A stretch of 64,000 nt of DNA from Embleya scabrispora DSM 41855 (GTDB lineage: Bacteria > Actinomycetota > Actinomycetes > Streptomycetales > Streptomycetaceae), in assembly GCF_000372745.1 (NCBI RefSeq), contig NZ_KB889669.1, forward strand, positions 1-64,000. Direction: 5' to 3'. The translations under genes and the position numbers were made by a program. Positions 36,941-45,987 of the stretch are shown piece after piece; position 1 is the first letter of the stretch, and each line of letters opens with the position of its first letter. Under the pieces are notes generated by a model, which did not search any database, was not told the origin of the DNA, and was given only the letters and a program-made list of their open reading frames with translations.

Positions 36941-37910
36941 GCAGACGACCGGTATTCCTCGGCAGCGCGCGGCGGCCGAGGACACCTCGGCCGGCGCGAT
37001 CCTGCTCGCCCATCTGGTCGGGGAGGCCGGCGCGTTCATCGACCAACTGCCCCGGCTGAGCGCGGGCGAGGAGGAGGCCGCGCACAACGCGCGGGTGGCC
37101 GCCCGGCGGATCCGCAGCGCGCTGGCCACGTGCGGGCCGCTGCTGGAGCCGGAGCCCGCCGCGCGTCTGCGCGCTCGGCTGCGCGAGGCGGCGGACGCCT
37201 TGGCGGGCGAGCGGGACGCCGAGGTGCTGCTGGAGCGACTGTCGGCCGACCTGGACACGCTGCCGGAGCGCCCCGGCTCGGCCCGGGCCCGGGCGATCGT
37301 CACCCGCCGACTGCGCGGCGATCTGGGCGCCGGGCGGACCCGCGCGCTGACCGCGCTCGGCTCGGGAGTGTTCACCACGCTGTCCGCGGACCTGGTGGAG
37401 CCGGCTCTGGGCCTGACGTTCACCAAGCGGGCCGCGGCGCCGGGCGCCGAACTCGTGCCCGGGTTGGTCGCCCGGACGCTGCGCCGGCTGGACCGCGCCG
37501 TCGACGCGCTGCCGCTGGCGGCGGCGGGCGAGCCCTATCCGGCGGACCGCGCCGGGTTCACGCCCTACGCGGGCACCGACGACGACGCCTGGCACCGGGT
37601 GCGGATCCTGGCCAAGCGGGCCCGCTACGCGGCCGACATGTGCGTGCCCGCGTTCGGCCCGCCGGCCGCTCGGTTGGCCAGGCGGCTCAAGGCGGTGACC
37701 GAGGTGCTCGGCGTGCACCAGGACGCGACCATCGCCGCCGACGCGGTCGCCGCACTCGCGGCCGGCCCCCGGGTCGGCGGGCCCGCCGCCTTCGTCCTGG
37801 GCGAGTTGTACGCGCACGAGCGGCGGGTCGCCACGGCTCAGCGGTACGCGTTCACCCGGGTGTGGCCCAGGGCGGGCGCCCCGGAGGCGCGGGCGTGGCT
37901 CGATGGATGA
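36927..37910 (+). CDS. CHAD-domain protein (polyphosphate-binding)
   Basis: A 327-residue helical protein with the conserved basic/His signature of CHAD domains: [16 protein letters not shown] in the first half and [17 protein letters not shown] in the second. Such domains bind polyphosphate granules. The GTG at 36927 has GGAGG 8 nt upstream and overlaps ppk, so translation is probably coupled. It is followed by a Nudix gene that overlaps it by 8 nt. Confidence 0.92.
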   Translation: MGRTEQTTGIPRQRAAAEDTSAGAILLAHLVGEAGAFIDQLPRLSAGEEEAAHNARVAARRIRSALATCGPLLEPEPAARLRARLREAADALAGERDAEVLLERLSADLDTLPERPGSARARAIVTRRLRGDLGAGRTRALTALGSGVFTTLSADLVEPALGLTFTKRAAAPGAELVPGLVARTLRRLDRAVDALPLAAAGEPYPADRAGFTPYAGTDDDAWHRVRILAKRARYAADMCVPAFGPPAARLARRLKAVTEVLGVHQDATIAADAVAALAAGPRVGGPAAFVLGELYAHERRVATAQRYAFTRVWPRAGAPEARAWLDG

Positions 37911-38715
37911 CCCTGCTCGGGTCACGCACCCCGACCACCACCCGGTACTCGCCGCGGGCGCGGTGTTGTGGCGTCGGGTGGGGGACGCGGTGCAGGTCGG
38001 GTTGGTGCATCGGCCGCGCTACGACGACTGGTCCTTCCCCAAGGGCAAGCTGGAGCCGGGCGAGCCCGCGGTGGTGGCCGCGGTCCGCGAGATCGCCGAG
38101 GAGACCGGGTATCGGGCCATTTTGGGGCGCGAGCTGGGCATGCGCAGTTATCCGTTGCGCTCGCGCGATCGACTCAAGGTCAACCGCTACTGGGTCGCCG
38201 AGGCGGTCGCGGGCGAGTTCGTCGCCAACCGGGAGGTGGACCGGATGTGGTGGGGTCCGCCGGAGCAGGCCGCGACGCTGACCGGGACCCCGGACTACAC
38301 CGCGTCGCTGACCGACGCGTTCCGCACCGGGCCGCCGCCCGCGACGGTGCCGGTTCTGGTGCTGCGCGCGGGCCCGGCGTTCGCCCGAGACCTGGTGCCG
38401 ATGCTGGCCGCGTTCGGACCGGTCGAGGTGTACGGCTGCGCGGAGCCGGCCGCCGCCGCGACGGTCGAGCCCTATGTCACGGCCGTGGGCGCGCGGGTGT
38501 GGGCGACCTCGTGCTCGGTGGCCCAGGCGCTGCGCGGCGGCCGGCCGACCCTGCTGTGCGCACCCGTTCCGGACCTGCCCGGCGCCGCCCCCGGGGTCGG
38601 TGCCACCCGGCTGGCCGCCGAACCCCTGTTGCCCGGGGAGTTCGTCGTATTGCACGCCTGGGCGGGTCGAGTCGTGGCCATGGGCCGTTACGCTCCCTAC
38701 CCGACGGGAAGCTGA
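37903..38715 (+). CDS. MutT1-like Nudix hydrolase with degenerate C-terminal phosphatase-like domain
   Basis: A 270-residue protein. The N-terminal Nudix domain has a perfect Nudix box ([23 protein letters not shown], about 49-71), as in enzymes that clear oxidised or polyphosphate-type nucleotides. The C-terminal half starts [12 protein letters not shown] where mycobacterial MutT1 has an RHG histidine-phosphatase motif; here the catalytic His and the RHG are lost, so this half is probably structural. It is the third gene of the ppk-CHAD-Nudix unit. Confidence 0.88.
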   Translation: MDDPARVTHPDHHPVLAAGAVLWRRVGDAVQVGLVHRPRYDDWSFPKGKLEPGEPAVVAAVREIAEETGYRAILGRELGMRSYPLRSRDRLKVNRYWVAEAVAGEFVANREVDRMWWGPPEQAATLTGTPDYTASLTDAFRTGPPPATVPVLVLRAGPAFARDLVPMLAAFGPVEVYGCAEPAAAATVEPYVTAVGARVWATSCSVAQALRGGRPTLLCAPVPDLPGAAPGVGATRLAAEPLLPGEFVVLHAWAGRVVAMGRYAPYPTGS

Positions 38716-39003
38716 GCACTTGGTCAAGCCGTTGTCACGGTTTGCCCAACGTCACACTGCGTGCATCTGAACATCGGATGAACAAAATTCGGCCTGCGCG
38801 ACAAAGCCCCAGTTCACGGGTAGTAAATGCGCACATGAGCGGACAATTCATCCAGCGGTCGGCTTATCTGACTCGACCGTTCGAGTTCACCCTCGGTTCA
38901 CTTTGCGCGGCGGATCGCTTCATTCTCACGGCCTAACTTCATGGGAGACGGCGCCCGTTCGGGACGCCGCACCACGAGTTGAGTTCGATCGAAAGGGAGC
39001 GCC
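38716..39003 (+). other. pstS promoter region
   Basis: A 288-nt region, AT-rich for this genome, between the Nudix gene and pstS. It contains a clear PHO box and several other TTCA-type half sites (for example TTCACGG near 38812 and TTCATCC near 38847). Confidence 0.7.
38885..38906 (+). promoter_or_regulatory. PHO box (PhoP-binding direct repeats) upstream of pstS
   Basis: Two contiguous 11-nt units, GTTCACCCTCG (38885-38895) and GTTCACTTTGC (38896-38906), match the GTTCAYC-type direct repeat of Streptomyces PHO boxes. They lie about 98-119 nt before the pstS start. This should be the site where PhoP activates pstSCAB when phosphate is scarce. A possible -10 TAACTT is at about 38934. Confidence 0.85.
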
Positions 39004-40149
39004 GTGACCATTCGGCCCCGCAGTGTCCGTCGCGGTATCGGCTTCACCGGCCTGGCACTCGCCGGCGCGCTCACGCTGGCCGCGTGTGGCTCCGACGACA
39101 ACAGCTCGGGTGACGACAAGAAGTCGTCGACGAAGGCCGCGGCGGCCCCCGGCGCCGAGGCCCCCAAGGGTGACTGCGGCACCGGCAAGCTCGCCGCCGC
39201 CGGCTCCAGCGCCCAGAAGAACGCGATGGACGAGTGGATCAAGGCGTACCAGGCCAAGTGCTCGGGTGCCTCGATCGACTACGCGTCCTCGGGTTCGGGC
39301 ACCGGCCGTCAGTCGTTCTTCGACAAGCAGGTCACCTTCGCCGGCTCCGACTCGGCGCTCAAGCCGGAAGAGGTCGCCAAGGCCGGCGCGGCGTGCGCCC
39401 CCGGCCAGGCGATCAACCTGCCGATGGTGACCGGCCCGATCGCGATCGCGTACAACGTCTCCGGCGTCAAGGACCTGACCCTGGACGCGAAGACGATCGC
39501 GGGCATCTTCTCCGGCAAGATCACCAAGTGGGACGCCGCCGAGATCAAGGCGCTGAACCCGAACGCACAGCTGCCCGGCACCGCGATCCAGACCGTGCAC
39601 CGCTCCGAGGCCTCGGGCACCACCGAGAACTTCACCAAGTACCTCAAGGCCGCGGCCGGCGCCGACTGGACCTTCGACGCGGCCCAGGACTGGAAGGCCC
39701 CGGGCGGTCAGGGTGCCAAGGGCAGCGAGGGTGTCGCCTCCATCGTGAAGTCGACGCAGGGCGGCATCAGCTACATGGAGCAGTCCTACGCGGAGAACTC
39801 CGGCCTGGGCATCGCGCAGATCAACACGGGTGCGGCGGCTCCGGTCAAGCTCACTCCCGAGGCGGCGGGCAAGGCCGTCGAGGCGGCCAAGATCGTGGGC
39901 CAGGGCAACGACCTGAAGCTGTCGGTCGACTACGCGACCAAGGCCGAGGGCGCCTACCCGATCATCCTGGTCACCTACGAGATCGTCTGTGAGAAGGGCA
40001 CCGCCGCGGACAAGCTCCCGCTGCTGAAGTCCTTCCTCAACTACACCTCCAGCGCCGAAGGCCAGAAGGTCCTCGCGGGCATCGGCTACGCGCCGCTCCC
40101 GACGACGGTCGCGGACAAGGTTCGCGCCGCCGTGGCCGGTCTGTCCTAG
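39004..40149 (+). CDS. pstS: Phosphate-binding lipoprotein PstS
   Basis: The substrate-binding subunit of the high-affinity phosphate ABC importer, 381 residues. The signal peptide ends in lipobox LAAC with the lipid-modified Cys at 28. The phosphate-binding loops include GKLAAAGSSAQKNAMDEWI, SGSGTGRQSFF, FAGSDSALKPEE and HRSEASGTTENFTKYL. GTG start with GGGAG upstream. Its PHO box marks it as a PhoP target, and pstCAB follow. Confidence 0.97.
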   Translation: MTIRPRSVRRGIGFTGLALAGALTLAACGSDDNSSGDDKKSSTKAAAAPGAEAPKGDCGTGKLAAAGSSAQKNAMDEWIKAYQAKCSGASIDYASSGSGTGRQSFFDKQVTFAGSDSALKPEEVAKAGAACAPGQAINLPMVTGPIAIAYNVSGVKDLTLDAKTIAGIFSGKITKWDAAEIKALNPNAQLPGTAIQTVHRSEASGTTENFTKYLKAAAGADWTFDAAQDWKAPGGQGAKGSEGVASIVKSTQGGISYMEQSYAENSGLGIAQINTGAAAPVKLTPEAAGKAVEAAKIVGQGNDLKLSVDYATKAEGAYPIILVTYEIVCEKGTAADKLPLLKSFLNYTSSAEGQKVLAGIGYAPLPTTVADKVRAAVAGLS

Positions 40150-40186
40150 TCCGAGCCCGCTGAGCGACCGACTCGTACGGAGAGAG

Positions 40187-41182
40187 ATGTCCACCACCAC
40201 TCCCACCGCACCGGCGGAACCCGAGCGCAAGGCTCCCGCGGCCAAGCGCACCAAGGTTCGGCCAGGCGACCGGATCTTCTCCGGTGCCGCCCGCGGCGCC
40301 GGCATCAGCCTGCTCGCCATCATGGCCGCGATCGCGATCTTCCTCGTGGTCAAGGCGACGGACGCACTGTCGAAGAACCAGGGCAGCTTCCTGACCGACC
40401 AGGGCTGGGACCCGAACACGGCGAAGCCCGCGTTCGGTGTCGTCACGCTGGTGTTCGGCACGGTTGTCAGCGCCACCATCGCGATGCTCATCGCGGTGCC
40501 GGTCGCGGTGGGGGTGGCGCTGTTCATCACGCACTACGCCCCCCGGCGGATCGCCCAGACACTCGGCTACATCATCGACCTGCTGGCCGCGGTGCCCAGC
40601 GTGGTCTACGGCCTGTGGGGCTACATCTTCCTGGCCCCCAAACTGCTCGGCCTGCACTCGTGGTTGTCCGACTACCTCGGTTGGATCCCGGTGTTCGACA
40701 AGGAGCAGGCGGGCGTCACCGCGCGCACGCTGTTCACCGTCGGCATCGTGCTGGCCATCATGATCCTGCCGATCATCGCGGCGGTCACCCGTGAGGTCTT
40801 CCTCCAGGTGCCCCGCGCCCACGAGGAGGCCGCGCTCGCGCTCGGCGCCACCCGCTGGGAGATGATCCGGGTCGCGGTGCTGCCCTACGGCAAGCCCGGC
40901 ATCATCAGCGCGTCGATGCTCGGCCTCGGCCGCGCGGTCGGCGAGACGATCGCGGTCGCGATGGTGCTCTCGCCCAGCTTCGACCTCTCGATCCACATCC
41001 TGGACCCGGGCAACACCACGATCGCGGCGAACATCGCGAACCAGTTCGGTGAGTCCAACGAGATCGGCCGCGGCGCGTTGATCGCCTCCGGCCTGGTCCT
41101 GTTCATCATGACGCTGCTCGTCAACGGCGCCGCGCGCGTCGTCATCAACCGGCGCAAGGCGTTCTCTGGAGCGAACTCATGA
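40187..41182 (+). CDS. pstC: Phosphate ABC transporter permease PstC
   Basis: A 331-residue permease with six or more membrane helices. The coupling-helix EAA loop is [28 protein letters not shown], followed by [16 protein letters not shown], typical of PstC. ATG start with a purine-rich AGAGAG just before it. Its stop overlaps the pstA start by 4 nt. Confidence 0.96.
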   Translation: MSTTTPTAPAEPERKAPAAKRTKVRPGDRIFSGAARGAGISLLAIMAAIAIFLVVKATDALSKNQGSFLTDQGWDPNTAKPAFGVVTLVFGTVVSATIAMLIAVPVAVGVALFITHYAPRRIAQTLGYIIDLLAAVPSVVYGLWGYIFLAPKLLGLHSWLSDYLGWIPVFDKEQAGVTARTLFTVGIVLAIMILPIIAAVTREVFLQVPRAHEEAALALGATRWEMIRVAVLPYGKPGIISASMLGLGRAVGETIAVAMVLSPSFDLSIHILDPGNTTIAANIANQFGESNEIGRGALIASGLVLFIMTLLVNGAARVVINRRKAFSGANS

Positions 41183-42288
41183 CCGTCCTGGACACGGGCG
41201 ACAAGCGCCCGGGCATCGGTACGGACGCGGTCGAGGTCGGTCGCGCGGGTCTGGCGGATCCGCGGGCGGCGTCGCTGACCCGCCGGACCCTGCCGCGCCA
41301 GGTGCCGTGGGCGATCGCCGGCGGCGGCGTGCTGCTGACGATCGTGTTCAAGCTGACCCTGGACAACTGGGCACTCGCGGTCTTCCTCGCCGGGGTGATC
41401 TTCATCGGCGTCCTGTCCGCCGTCTCGTGGCGGTTCGAGGACGCCCGCCGGGCCCGGGACCGGTTCGCCACCAGCCTGATCTCCACCGCGTTCGTGCTCG
41501 CCGTGCTGCCGCTGGTGTCGGTGCTCGGCTACACGATCCAGCGCGGCTACGGCAAGCTGTCGCCGTACTTCCTGTCCCACTCGATGCGCGGCGTGGGCGC
41601 CCGGGACGACACCGGCGGCATCTACCACGCGATCATCGGCACCCTGGAGCAGGTCGGCCTGGCCGCCCTGATCGCGGTTCCCATCGGTCTGCTCACCGCG
41701 ATCTACCTGGTCGAGTACGGGCGCGGTCGACTGGCCAAGACGGTGACGTTCTTCGTCGACGTGATGACCGGTCTGCCGTCGATCGTCGCGGGTCTGTTCA
41801 TCTACGCCTTCTGGATCATGATGCTCGGCTTCCAGGCCTCCGGCTTCGCCGGGTCGCTGGCGCTGATGATCCTGATGTTGCCGACGGTGGTGCGCTCCGC
41901 CGAGGAGATGCTCAAGCTGGTCCCGAACGAGCTGCGCGAGGCCAGCCTGGCGCTGGGCATCCCGAAGTGGCGCACCGTGCTCAAGGTGGTGCTGCCCACC
42001 GCGTTCGGCGGCATCGTCACCGGCGTGATGCTCTCCATCGCCCGCGTGATCGGCGAGACCGCCCCGCTGTTGCTGCTCGTCGGACTCACCCAGTCGATCA
42101 ACACCGACCCCTTCTCGGGGTGGCAATCGGCGCTGCCGCTGTACGTGTTCGACCAGAACCACGCCGGCAACCAGTTCGCCGAGGACCGGGCCTGGGCCGC
42201 GGCGCTCACGCTGATCGTCATCGTCATGATCCTCAACCTGGCGGCGCGGCTGATCGCCCGCTGGAAGGCACCGAAGGCGGGCCGATGA
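41179..42288 (+). CDS. pstA: Phosphate ABC transporter permease PstA
   Basis: A 369-residue permease, longer than many PstA proteins because of an N-terminal cytoplasmic stretch of about 45 residues and two extra helices before the transport domain. The EAA loop is [28 protein letters not shown] and the following helix contains [15 protein letters not shown]. Its ATG overlaps the pstC stop (ATGA). Confidence 0.95.
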   Translation: MTVLDTGDKRPGIGTDAVEVGRAGLADPRAASLTRRTLPRQVPWAIAGGGVLLTIVFKLTLDNWALAVFLAGVIFIGVLSAVSWRFEDARRARDRFATSLISTAFVLAVLPLVSVLGYTIQRGYGKLSPYFLSHSMRGVGARDDTGGIYHAIIGTLEQVGLAALIAVPIGLLTAIYLVEYGRGRLAKTVTFFVDVMTGLPSIVAGLFIYAFWIMMLGFQASGFAGSLALMILMLPTVVRSAEEMLKLVPNELREASLALGIPKWRTVLKVVLPTAFGGIVTGVMLSIARVIGETAPLLLLVGLTQSINTDPFSGWQSALPLYVFDQNHAGNQFAEDRAWAAALTLIVIVMILNLAARLIARWKAPKAGR

Positions 42289-42350
42289 AGGCGACGACGA
42301 CCCGAACGGCCGACCGCGGCACCGACATCCGCACCGATCCAGAGGCAGGA

Positions 42351-43127
42351 ATGACCAAGCGCATCGAAGTTTCCGGACTCAACGCCTACTACGGCTCGCA
42401 CAAGGCCGTCGAGGACATCTCGATGACCATGGAGCCGCGTTCGGTCACGGCCTTCATCGGTCCCTCCGGCTGTGGCAAGTCCACCTTCATCCGCACCCTG
42501 AACCGCATGCACGAGCTGATTCCGGGCGCCTCGGTGGACGGGTCGGTCGCGCTGGACGGTCAGGACCTGTACGGCAGCGAGATCGACCCGGTCGCGGTCC
42601 GCCGCACGGTCGGCATGGTCTTCCAGCGGCCCAACCCGTTCCCGACCATGTCGATCTACGACAACGTCGCGGCCGGGCTCAAGCTCGCGGGGATCAAGCG
42701 CAAGGGCGACCTGGACGCGATCGTCGAGCGTTCGCTGCGCGGCGCGAACCTGTGGACCGAGGTCAAGGACCGGCTGAACAAGCCCGGCGCGGGCCTGTCC
42801 GGCGGCCAGCAGCAGCGACTGTGCATCGCGCGGGCGATCGCCGTCGAGCCGCAGGTGCTGCTGATGGACGAGCCGTGCTCGGCACTCGACCCGATCTCCA
42901 CGCTCGCGATCGAGGACCTGATCGCGCTGCTCAAGGAGCGGTACACGATCGTCATCGTGACCCACAACATGCAGCAGGCCGCGCGCGTCTCGGACAAGAC
43001 CGCGTTCTTCAACCTCGCCGGTCCGGGTCAGCCCGGTCGGCTGGTGGAGATCGGCGACACCGAGACGATCTTCTCGGCACCCACCGAGGAATCGACGGCG
43101 GACTACATCGCCGGCCGGTTCGGCTGA
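42351..43127 (+). CDS. pstB: Phosphate ABC transporter ATPase PstB
   Basis: A 258-residue ATPase. Walker A is GPSGCGKST, the Q-loop [12 protein letters not shown], the signature LSGGQQQRL, Walker B VLLMDEP and the switch His VTHNMQQ. The ATG at 42351 begins [15 protein letters not shown], as in other actinobacterial PstB; an upstream ATG at 42285 overlaps the pstA stop and would add 22 non-conserved residues. Last gene of pstSCAB, followed by a terminator. Confidence 0.95.
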   Translation: MTKRIEVSGLNAYYGSHKAVEDISMTMEPRSVTAFIGPSGCGKSTFIRTLNRMHELIPGASVDGSVALDGQDLYGSEIDPVAVRRTVGMVFQRPNPFPTMSIYDNVAAGLKLAGIKRKGDLDAIVERSLRGANLWTEVKDRLNKPGAGLSGGQQQRLCIARAIAVEPQVLLMDEPCSALDPISTLAIEDLIALLKERYTIVIVTHNMQQAARVSDKTAFFNLAGPGQPGRLVEIGDTETIFSAPTEESTADYIAGRFG

Positions 43128-43163
43128 GCGCGGAAGCGTCGACGGACGGCGGCGATGGACATG

Positions 43164-43201
43164 CGTGAGGGCCCACACCGGGACGGGTGTGGGCCCTCAC
43201 G
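43164..43201. terminator. Convergent terminator between pstB and pit
   Basis: Perfect 16-bp arms at 43164-43179 and 43186-43201 with a 6-nt loop, 37 nt after the pstB stop and 70 nt from the pit stop. Confidence 0.85.
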
Positions 43202-43271
43202 TTCGATGTCTCGCCCGCGGGCCGGATGCCCCGTACGTCCTGCATTACGTACGCGGCGCGTGGTCCGCGGA

Positions 43272-44267
43272 TCAGCCCACGATCAGGTGGGCAATCCAGT
43301 ACACGCCGGCCGCGACCAACCCGGCGGCCGGCATCGTGGTGAACCAGCCGATCAGGATGTTCTTGGCGACGCCCCAGCGCACCGCCTTGACCCGCTTGGT
43401 CGCGCCCACGCCCATGATCGCCGAGGTGATGATGTGCGTGGTGGAGATCGGCGCCTTGAAGACGTAAGCCGTGGTGTACAGGATCGAGGCGGCCGTGGTC
43501 TCGGCCGCGAAACCCTGCGGCGGGTCCAGCTCGATGATCTTGCGGCCGAGCGTGCGCATGATCCGCCACCCGCCCGCGTAGGTGCCCAGCGACAGCGTGA
43601 TGGCGCACGCGAGCTTGACCCACACCGGGATGCCGTCGCCCTGCTGATGACCGCTGATCACCAGCGCCATCACCACGATGCCCATCGTCTTCTGGGCATC
43701 CTGGATACCGTGCCCGAGCGCCATGCCGGCCGCCGAGACGGTCTGCGCCAGCCGGAAGCCGCGCTTGGCCTTGTGCGGGTTGGACTTACGGAACAACCAG
43801 ATGATCCCGACCATCACCAGATAGCCGGCGACCAGGCCGACCACCGGCGACAGGAACATCGGGATGACGACTTTGTCGAGCACACCGTTCCAGTAGACGG
43901 TGCTGGAGCCCGCGAGCGCGGCGCCGACCAGGCCACCGAACAGCGCGTGCGACGAGGACGAGGGCAGTCCGAAGTACCAGGTCAGCAAATTCCAGAAGAT
44001 CGCGCCGACCAGCGCCGCGAACAGGATGACCAGGCCATCCTTGCCTTCGGGGGTGGCGATCAGCCCTTCGCTGACGGTCTTGGCGACGCCTTCGCCGAGA
44101 AAGGCGCCCGCGAGGTTCATCACCGCGGCCATGGCCAGCGCCGCCCGCGGCGTCAGTGCCCGAGTGGACACCGAGGTCGCGATGGCGTTGGCCGAGTCGT
44201 GGAAGCCGTTGGTGTAGGTGAAGAAGAGCGCGACGCCGATGACGATGATCAGACCAGTGAGTTCCAC
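43272..44267 (-). CDS. pit: Low-affinity inorganic phosphate transporter Pit
   Basis: A 331-residue PiT-family carrier importing metal-phosphate by proton symport. The N-terminal repeat has FTYTNGFHDSANAIATSVSTRAL and the second repeat YVFKAPISTTHIITSAIMG. WNLLTWYFGLPSSSSHALFGGL is also diagnostic. GTG start, 4 nt after the stop of the DUF47 gene, so the pair forms an operon, equivalent to pitH2 and its partner in Streptomyces. Confidence 0.96.
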   Translation of the reverse strand: MELTGLIIVIGVALFFTYTNGFHDSANAIATSVSTRALTPRAALAMAAVMNLAGAFLGEGVAKTVSEGLIATPEGKDGLVILFAALVGAIFWNLLTWYFGLPSSSSHALFGGLVGAALAGSSTVYWNGVLDKVVIPMFLSPVVGLVAGYLVMVGIIWLFRKSNPHKAKRGFRLAQTVSAAGMALGHGIQDAQKTMGIVVMALVISGHQQGDGIPVWVKLACAITLSLGTYAGGWRIMRTLGRKIIELDPPQGFAAETTAASILYTTAYVFKAPISTTHIITSAIMGVGATKRVKAVRWGVAKNILIGWFTTMPAAGLVAAGVYWIAHLIVG

Positions 44268-44271
44268 TGGG

Positions 44272-44892
44272 TCAGGACTCCTTGACGGCGATCGTCTCGA
44301 CCGTGTTCGCCACGTGCTCGAACCCGTCGGCGGCCTCTTCGAGCACGTCGACGATGCCCTTGAGCTTGAGCACGGTCAGCGCGTCGTACGCGCCACTGAA
44401 CAAATGGGCCAGGAGCTTGCGGTGGATCTGGTCGGCCTGGTTCTCGAGTCGGTTGATCTCGATCCAGTACTCGGTCAGGTCCTTCATCGTGCGCAGCCGG
44501 GGCATCGCCTCGGCGGTCAGCTCCGAGGCCCGGACCAGCACCTCGATCTGATCGGCCACCTGCGGCGGAAGCTCGTCGAGCTGATACAGCACGACCAGGT
44601 CGACGGCCTCTTCCATGTAGTCCATGACATCGTCCAGTTGCGAGGCGAGGGCGTAGATGTCCTCGCGGTCGAACGGGGTGATGAAGGAGGCGTTGAGCTG
44701 GCGCATGATCGCATGCGTGGTGTCGTCACCGGCATGCTCGGCCGCGCGCATCCGTTCGGCGATCTCCGGACGAGCGGAGACCTCTGCGCCGAGCAACTCC
44801 GTCAGGAGCTTGGATGCGGTGACCAGGTTGCTCGCCGCTGCGGCGAACATGTCGTAGAAGCTCGTCTCCCTGGGGGTCAGACGCAATCGCAC
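44272..44892 (-). CDS. DUF47 (PhoU-like) accessory protein of Pit
   Basis: A 206-residue all-helical protein of the DUF47/PhoU-like group. Metal-ligand-rich stretches are RAAEHAGDDTTHAIMRQL and PFDREDIYALASQLDDVMDYMEE, and LKGIVDVLEEAADGFEHVANTVE closes the second bundle. Such proteins pair with Pit and probably regulate it. GTG start at 44892. It is the only PhoU-related gene in the window. Confidence 0.93.
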   Translation of the reverse strand: MRLRLTPRETSFYDMFAAAASNLVTASKLLTELLGAEVSARPEIAERMRAAEHAGDDTTHAIMRQLNASFITPFDREDIYALASQLDDVMDYMEEAVDLVVLYQLDELPPQVADQIEVLVRASELTAEAMPRLRTMKDLTEYWIEINRLENQADQIHRKLLAHLFSGAYDALTVLKLKGIVDVLEEAADGFEHVANTVETIAVKES

Positions 44893-45328
44893 TGGAGGTC
44901 TCCGGGATAATGAAAGTGGTCGGCGTCGATGCTAGGCGCTCCGGCGGTCGTGCACGCAAGCCGGGGAGTCGACGCGAACCGCGACCGTACCCGGCGGTAA
45001 CGAGACGCGCGCTCACAGCGACGAACGGGCATGCGGAACCACCCGTTCCGCCGCCTAGGACGCCCGTCACACGGCCAGAGTATGGGCCAGGGCGGCATTC
45101 GAGTGACAGTGCGACCTAGGCTCGATCCATGTCGTCCACATCACATGAACGAATCCGAGGGATCGGCCGCGATGTTCGCACCTGAGACGGGCGCGAGCGA
45201 CCGACACCACCGGCGCGGAATCGCAATGCTTGCCGGATATACCCCCCGGGGGTAAATTCGGATAATGGACGGTCACCCATCGGGCCATGGACACGTGGGG
45301 AACGGCCGCAGAGATACGGGAGACGACG
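44893..45328. other. Divergent region between the DUF47 gene and csoR
   Basis: A 436-nt gap. Near the DUF47 start is TAGCAT (about 44930-44925, minus strand), a possible -10. Near csoR is a CsoR-type palindrome (45240-45254) and GATAAT (45261-45266). A 36-codon frame at 45145-45255 overlaps the operator and lacks a ribosome-binding site; I do not call it. Confidence 0.5.
45240..45254 (+). promoter_or_regulatory. CsoR-type operator
   Basis: TACCCCCCGGGGGTA is a GC-tract palindrome flanked by AT (TA at both ends), the form recognised by CsoR/FrmR-family tetramers. It lies 75-89 nt before the csoR start, just upstream of a GATAAT -10-like hexamer, so metal-responsive autoregulation is likely. 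Confidence 0.8.
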
Positions 45329-45667
45329 GTGGAACAGGATCCGCAGAAGCCGGATACGACGGCGGCGCACGGCGCATCGGGGCACGGGCACGGCTACAGC
45401 GGGCGCAAGGACGAGCACCTCAAGCGGCTGCGCCGGGTCGAGGGGCAGGTGCGCGGGTTGCAGCGGATGGTCTCCGAGGACGAATACTGCATCGACATCC
45501 TGACGCAGGTCTCGGCGGCCACCAAGGCGCTGCAATCGTTCGCGCTCAGCCTGCTGGAGGAACACTTGGCGCACTGCGTCGCGAACGCGGTGGAAAAGGG
45601 CGGCCCGGAAGCGGACGAAAAGGTCAAGGAGGCGTCCCAGGCGATCGCACGCCTGGTGCGCTCCTGA
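45329..45667 (+). CDS. csoR: CsoR-family metal-sensing repressor
   Basis: A 112-residue DUF156/CsoR-type helical repressor. HLKRLRRVEGQVRGLQRMVSEDEYCIDILTQVSAA contains the DNA-binding and Cys ligand region, and EEHLAHCVANAVEKGG supplies the His-x3-Cys. The Cys-His-Cys set is the Cu(I) site of true CsoR. The N-terminus is His/Gly-rich (HGASGHGHGYSG). The GTG at 45329 has GGGAG 6-7 nt upstream. No copA or copZ is adjacent, so it may act at a distance. Confidence 0.88.
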   Translation: MEQDPQKPDTTAAHGASGHGHGYSGRKDEHLKRLRRVEGQVRGLQRMVSEDEYCIDILTQVSAATKALQSFALSLLEEHLAHCVANAVEKGGPEADEKVKEASQAIARLVRS

Positions 45668-45860
45668 GGCCGCGGCGACGGGGGCCGGCCCGGGTGTGGG
45701 TCCCTGTCCCCCAGCCGCCGACGAGTCCGAGCACGGCGTCGATCTGAGCCTGCGTGAGCGGACCCTCGCTCGCCGACGCCGCGATCATCAGGTCGCCGTA
45801 GAGCTCGATCTCGTCGAGGACGACGTGGTCGTGCACACCGCGATCGGAGAATCGTGACAC
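45624..45860 (-). CDS. Small conserved-looking protein convergent with csoR
   Basis: About 78 residues. The N-terminal half (SRFSDRGVHDHVVLDEIELYGDLMIAASASEGPLTQAQIDAVLGL) is amphipathic and well behaved; the C-terminal third is Arg/Gly-rich and overlaps the end of csoR by 44 nt. GTG at 45860 with GGAGG 8 nt upstream; an ATG two codons earlier is too near that site. The IELYGDLMIAASAS stretch looks like a streptomycete small-protein family with no known function. Confidence 0.6.
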   Translation of the reverse strand: MSRFSDRGVHDHVVLDEIELYGDLMIAASASEGPLTQAQIDAVLGLVGGWGTGTHTRAGPRRRGLRSAPGVRSPGTPP

Positions 45861-45987
45861 CCACATCACCTCCTCGTGCGCACCCCGGACGGGCCTCGGC
45901 CCATCCAGCGTAGGGGTGGCTCCGCGGCGCCGACATGGCACGCCTGGGTCATATGGGGACCGCCCGGAACGACTCCGCGCGAGTGAC

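Noticed and set aside
45145-45255. 36-codon plus-strand frame before csoR
   Set aside because: It lacks a ribosome-binding site, and its end is the CsoR operator itself.
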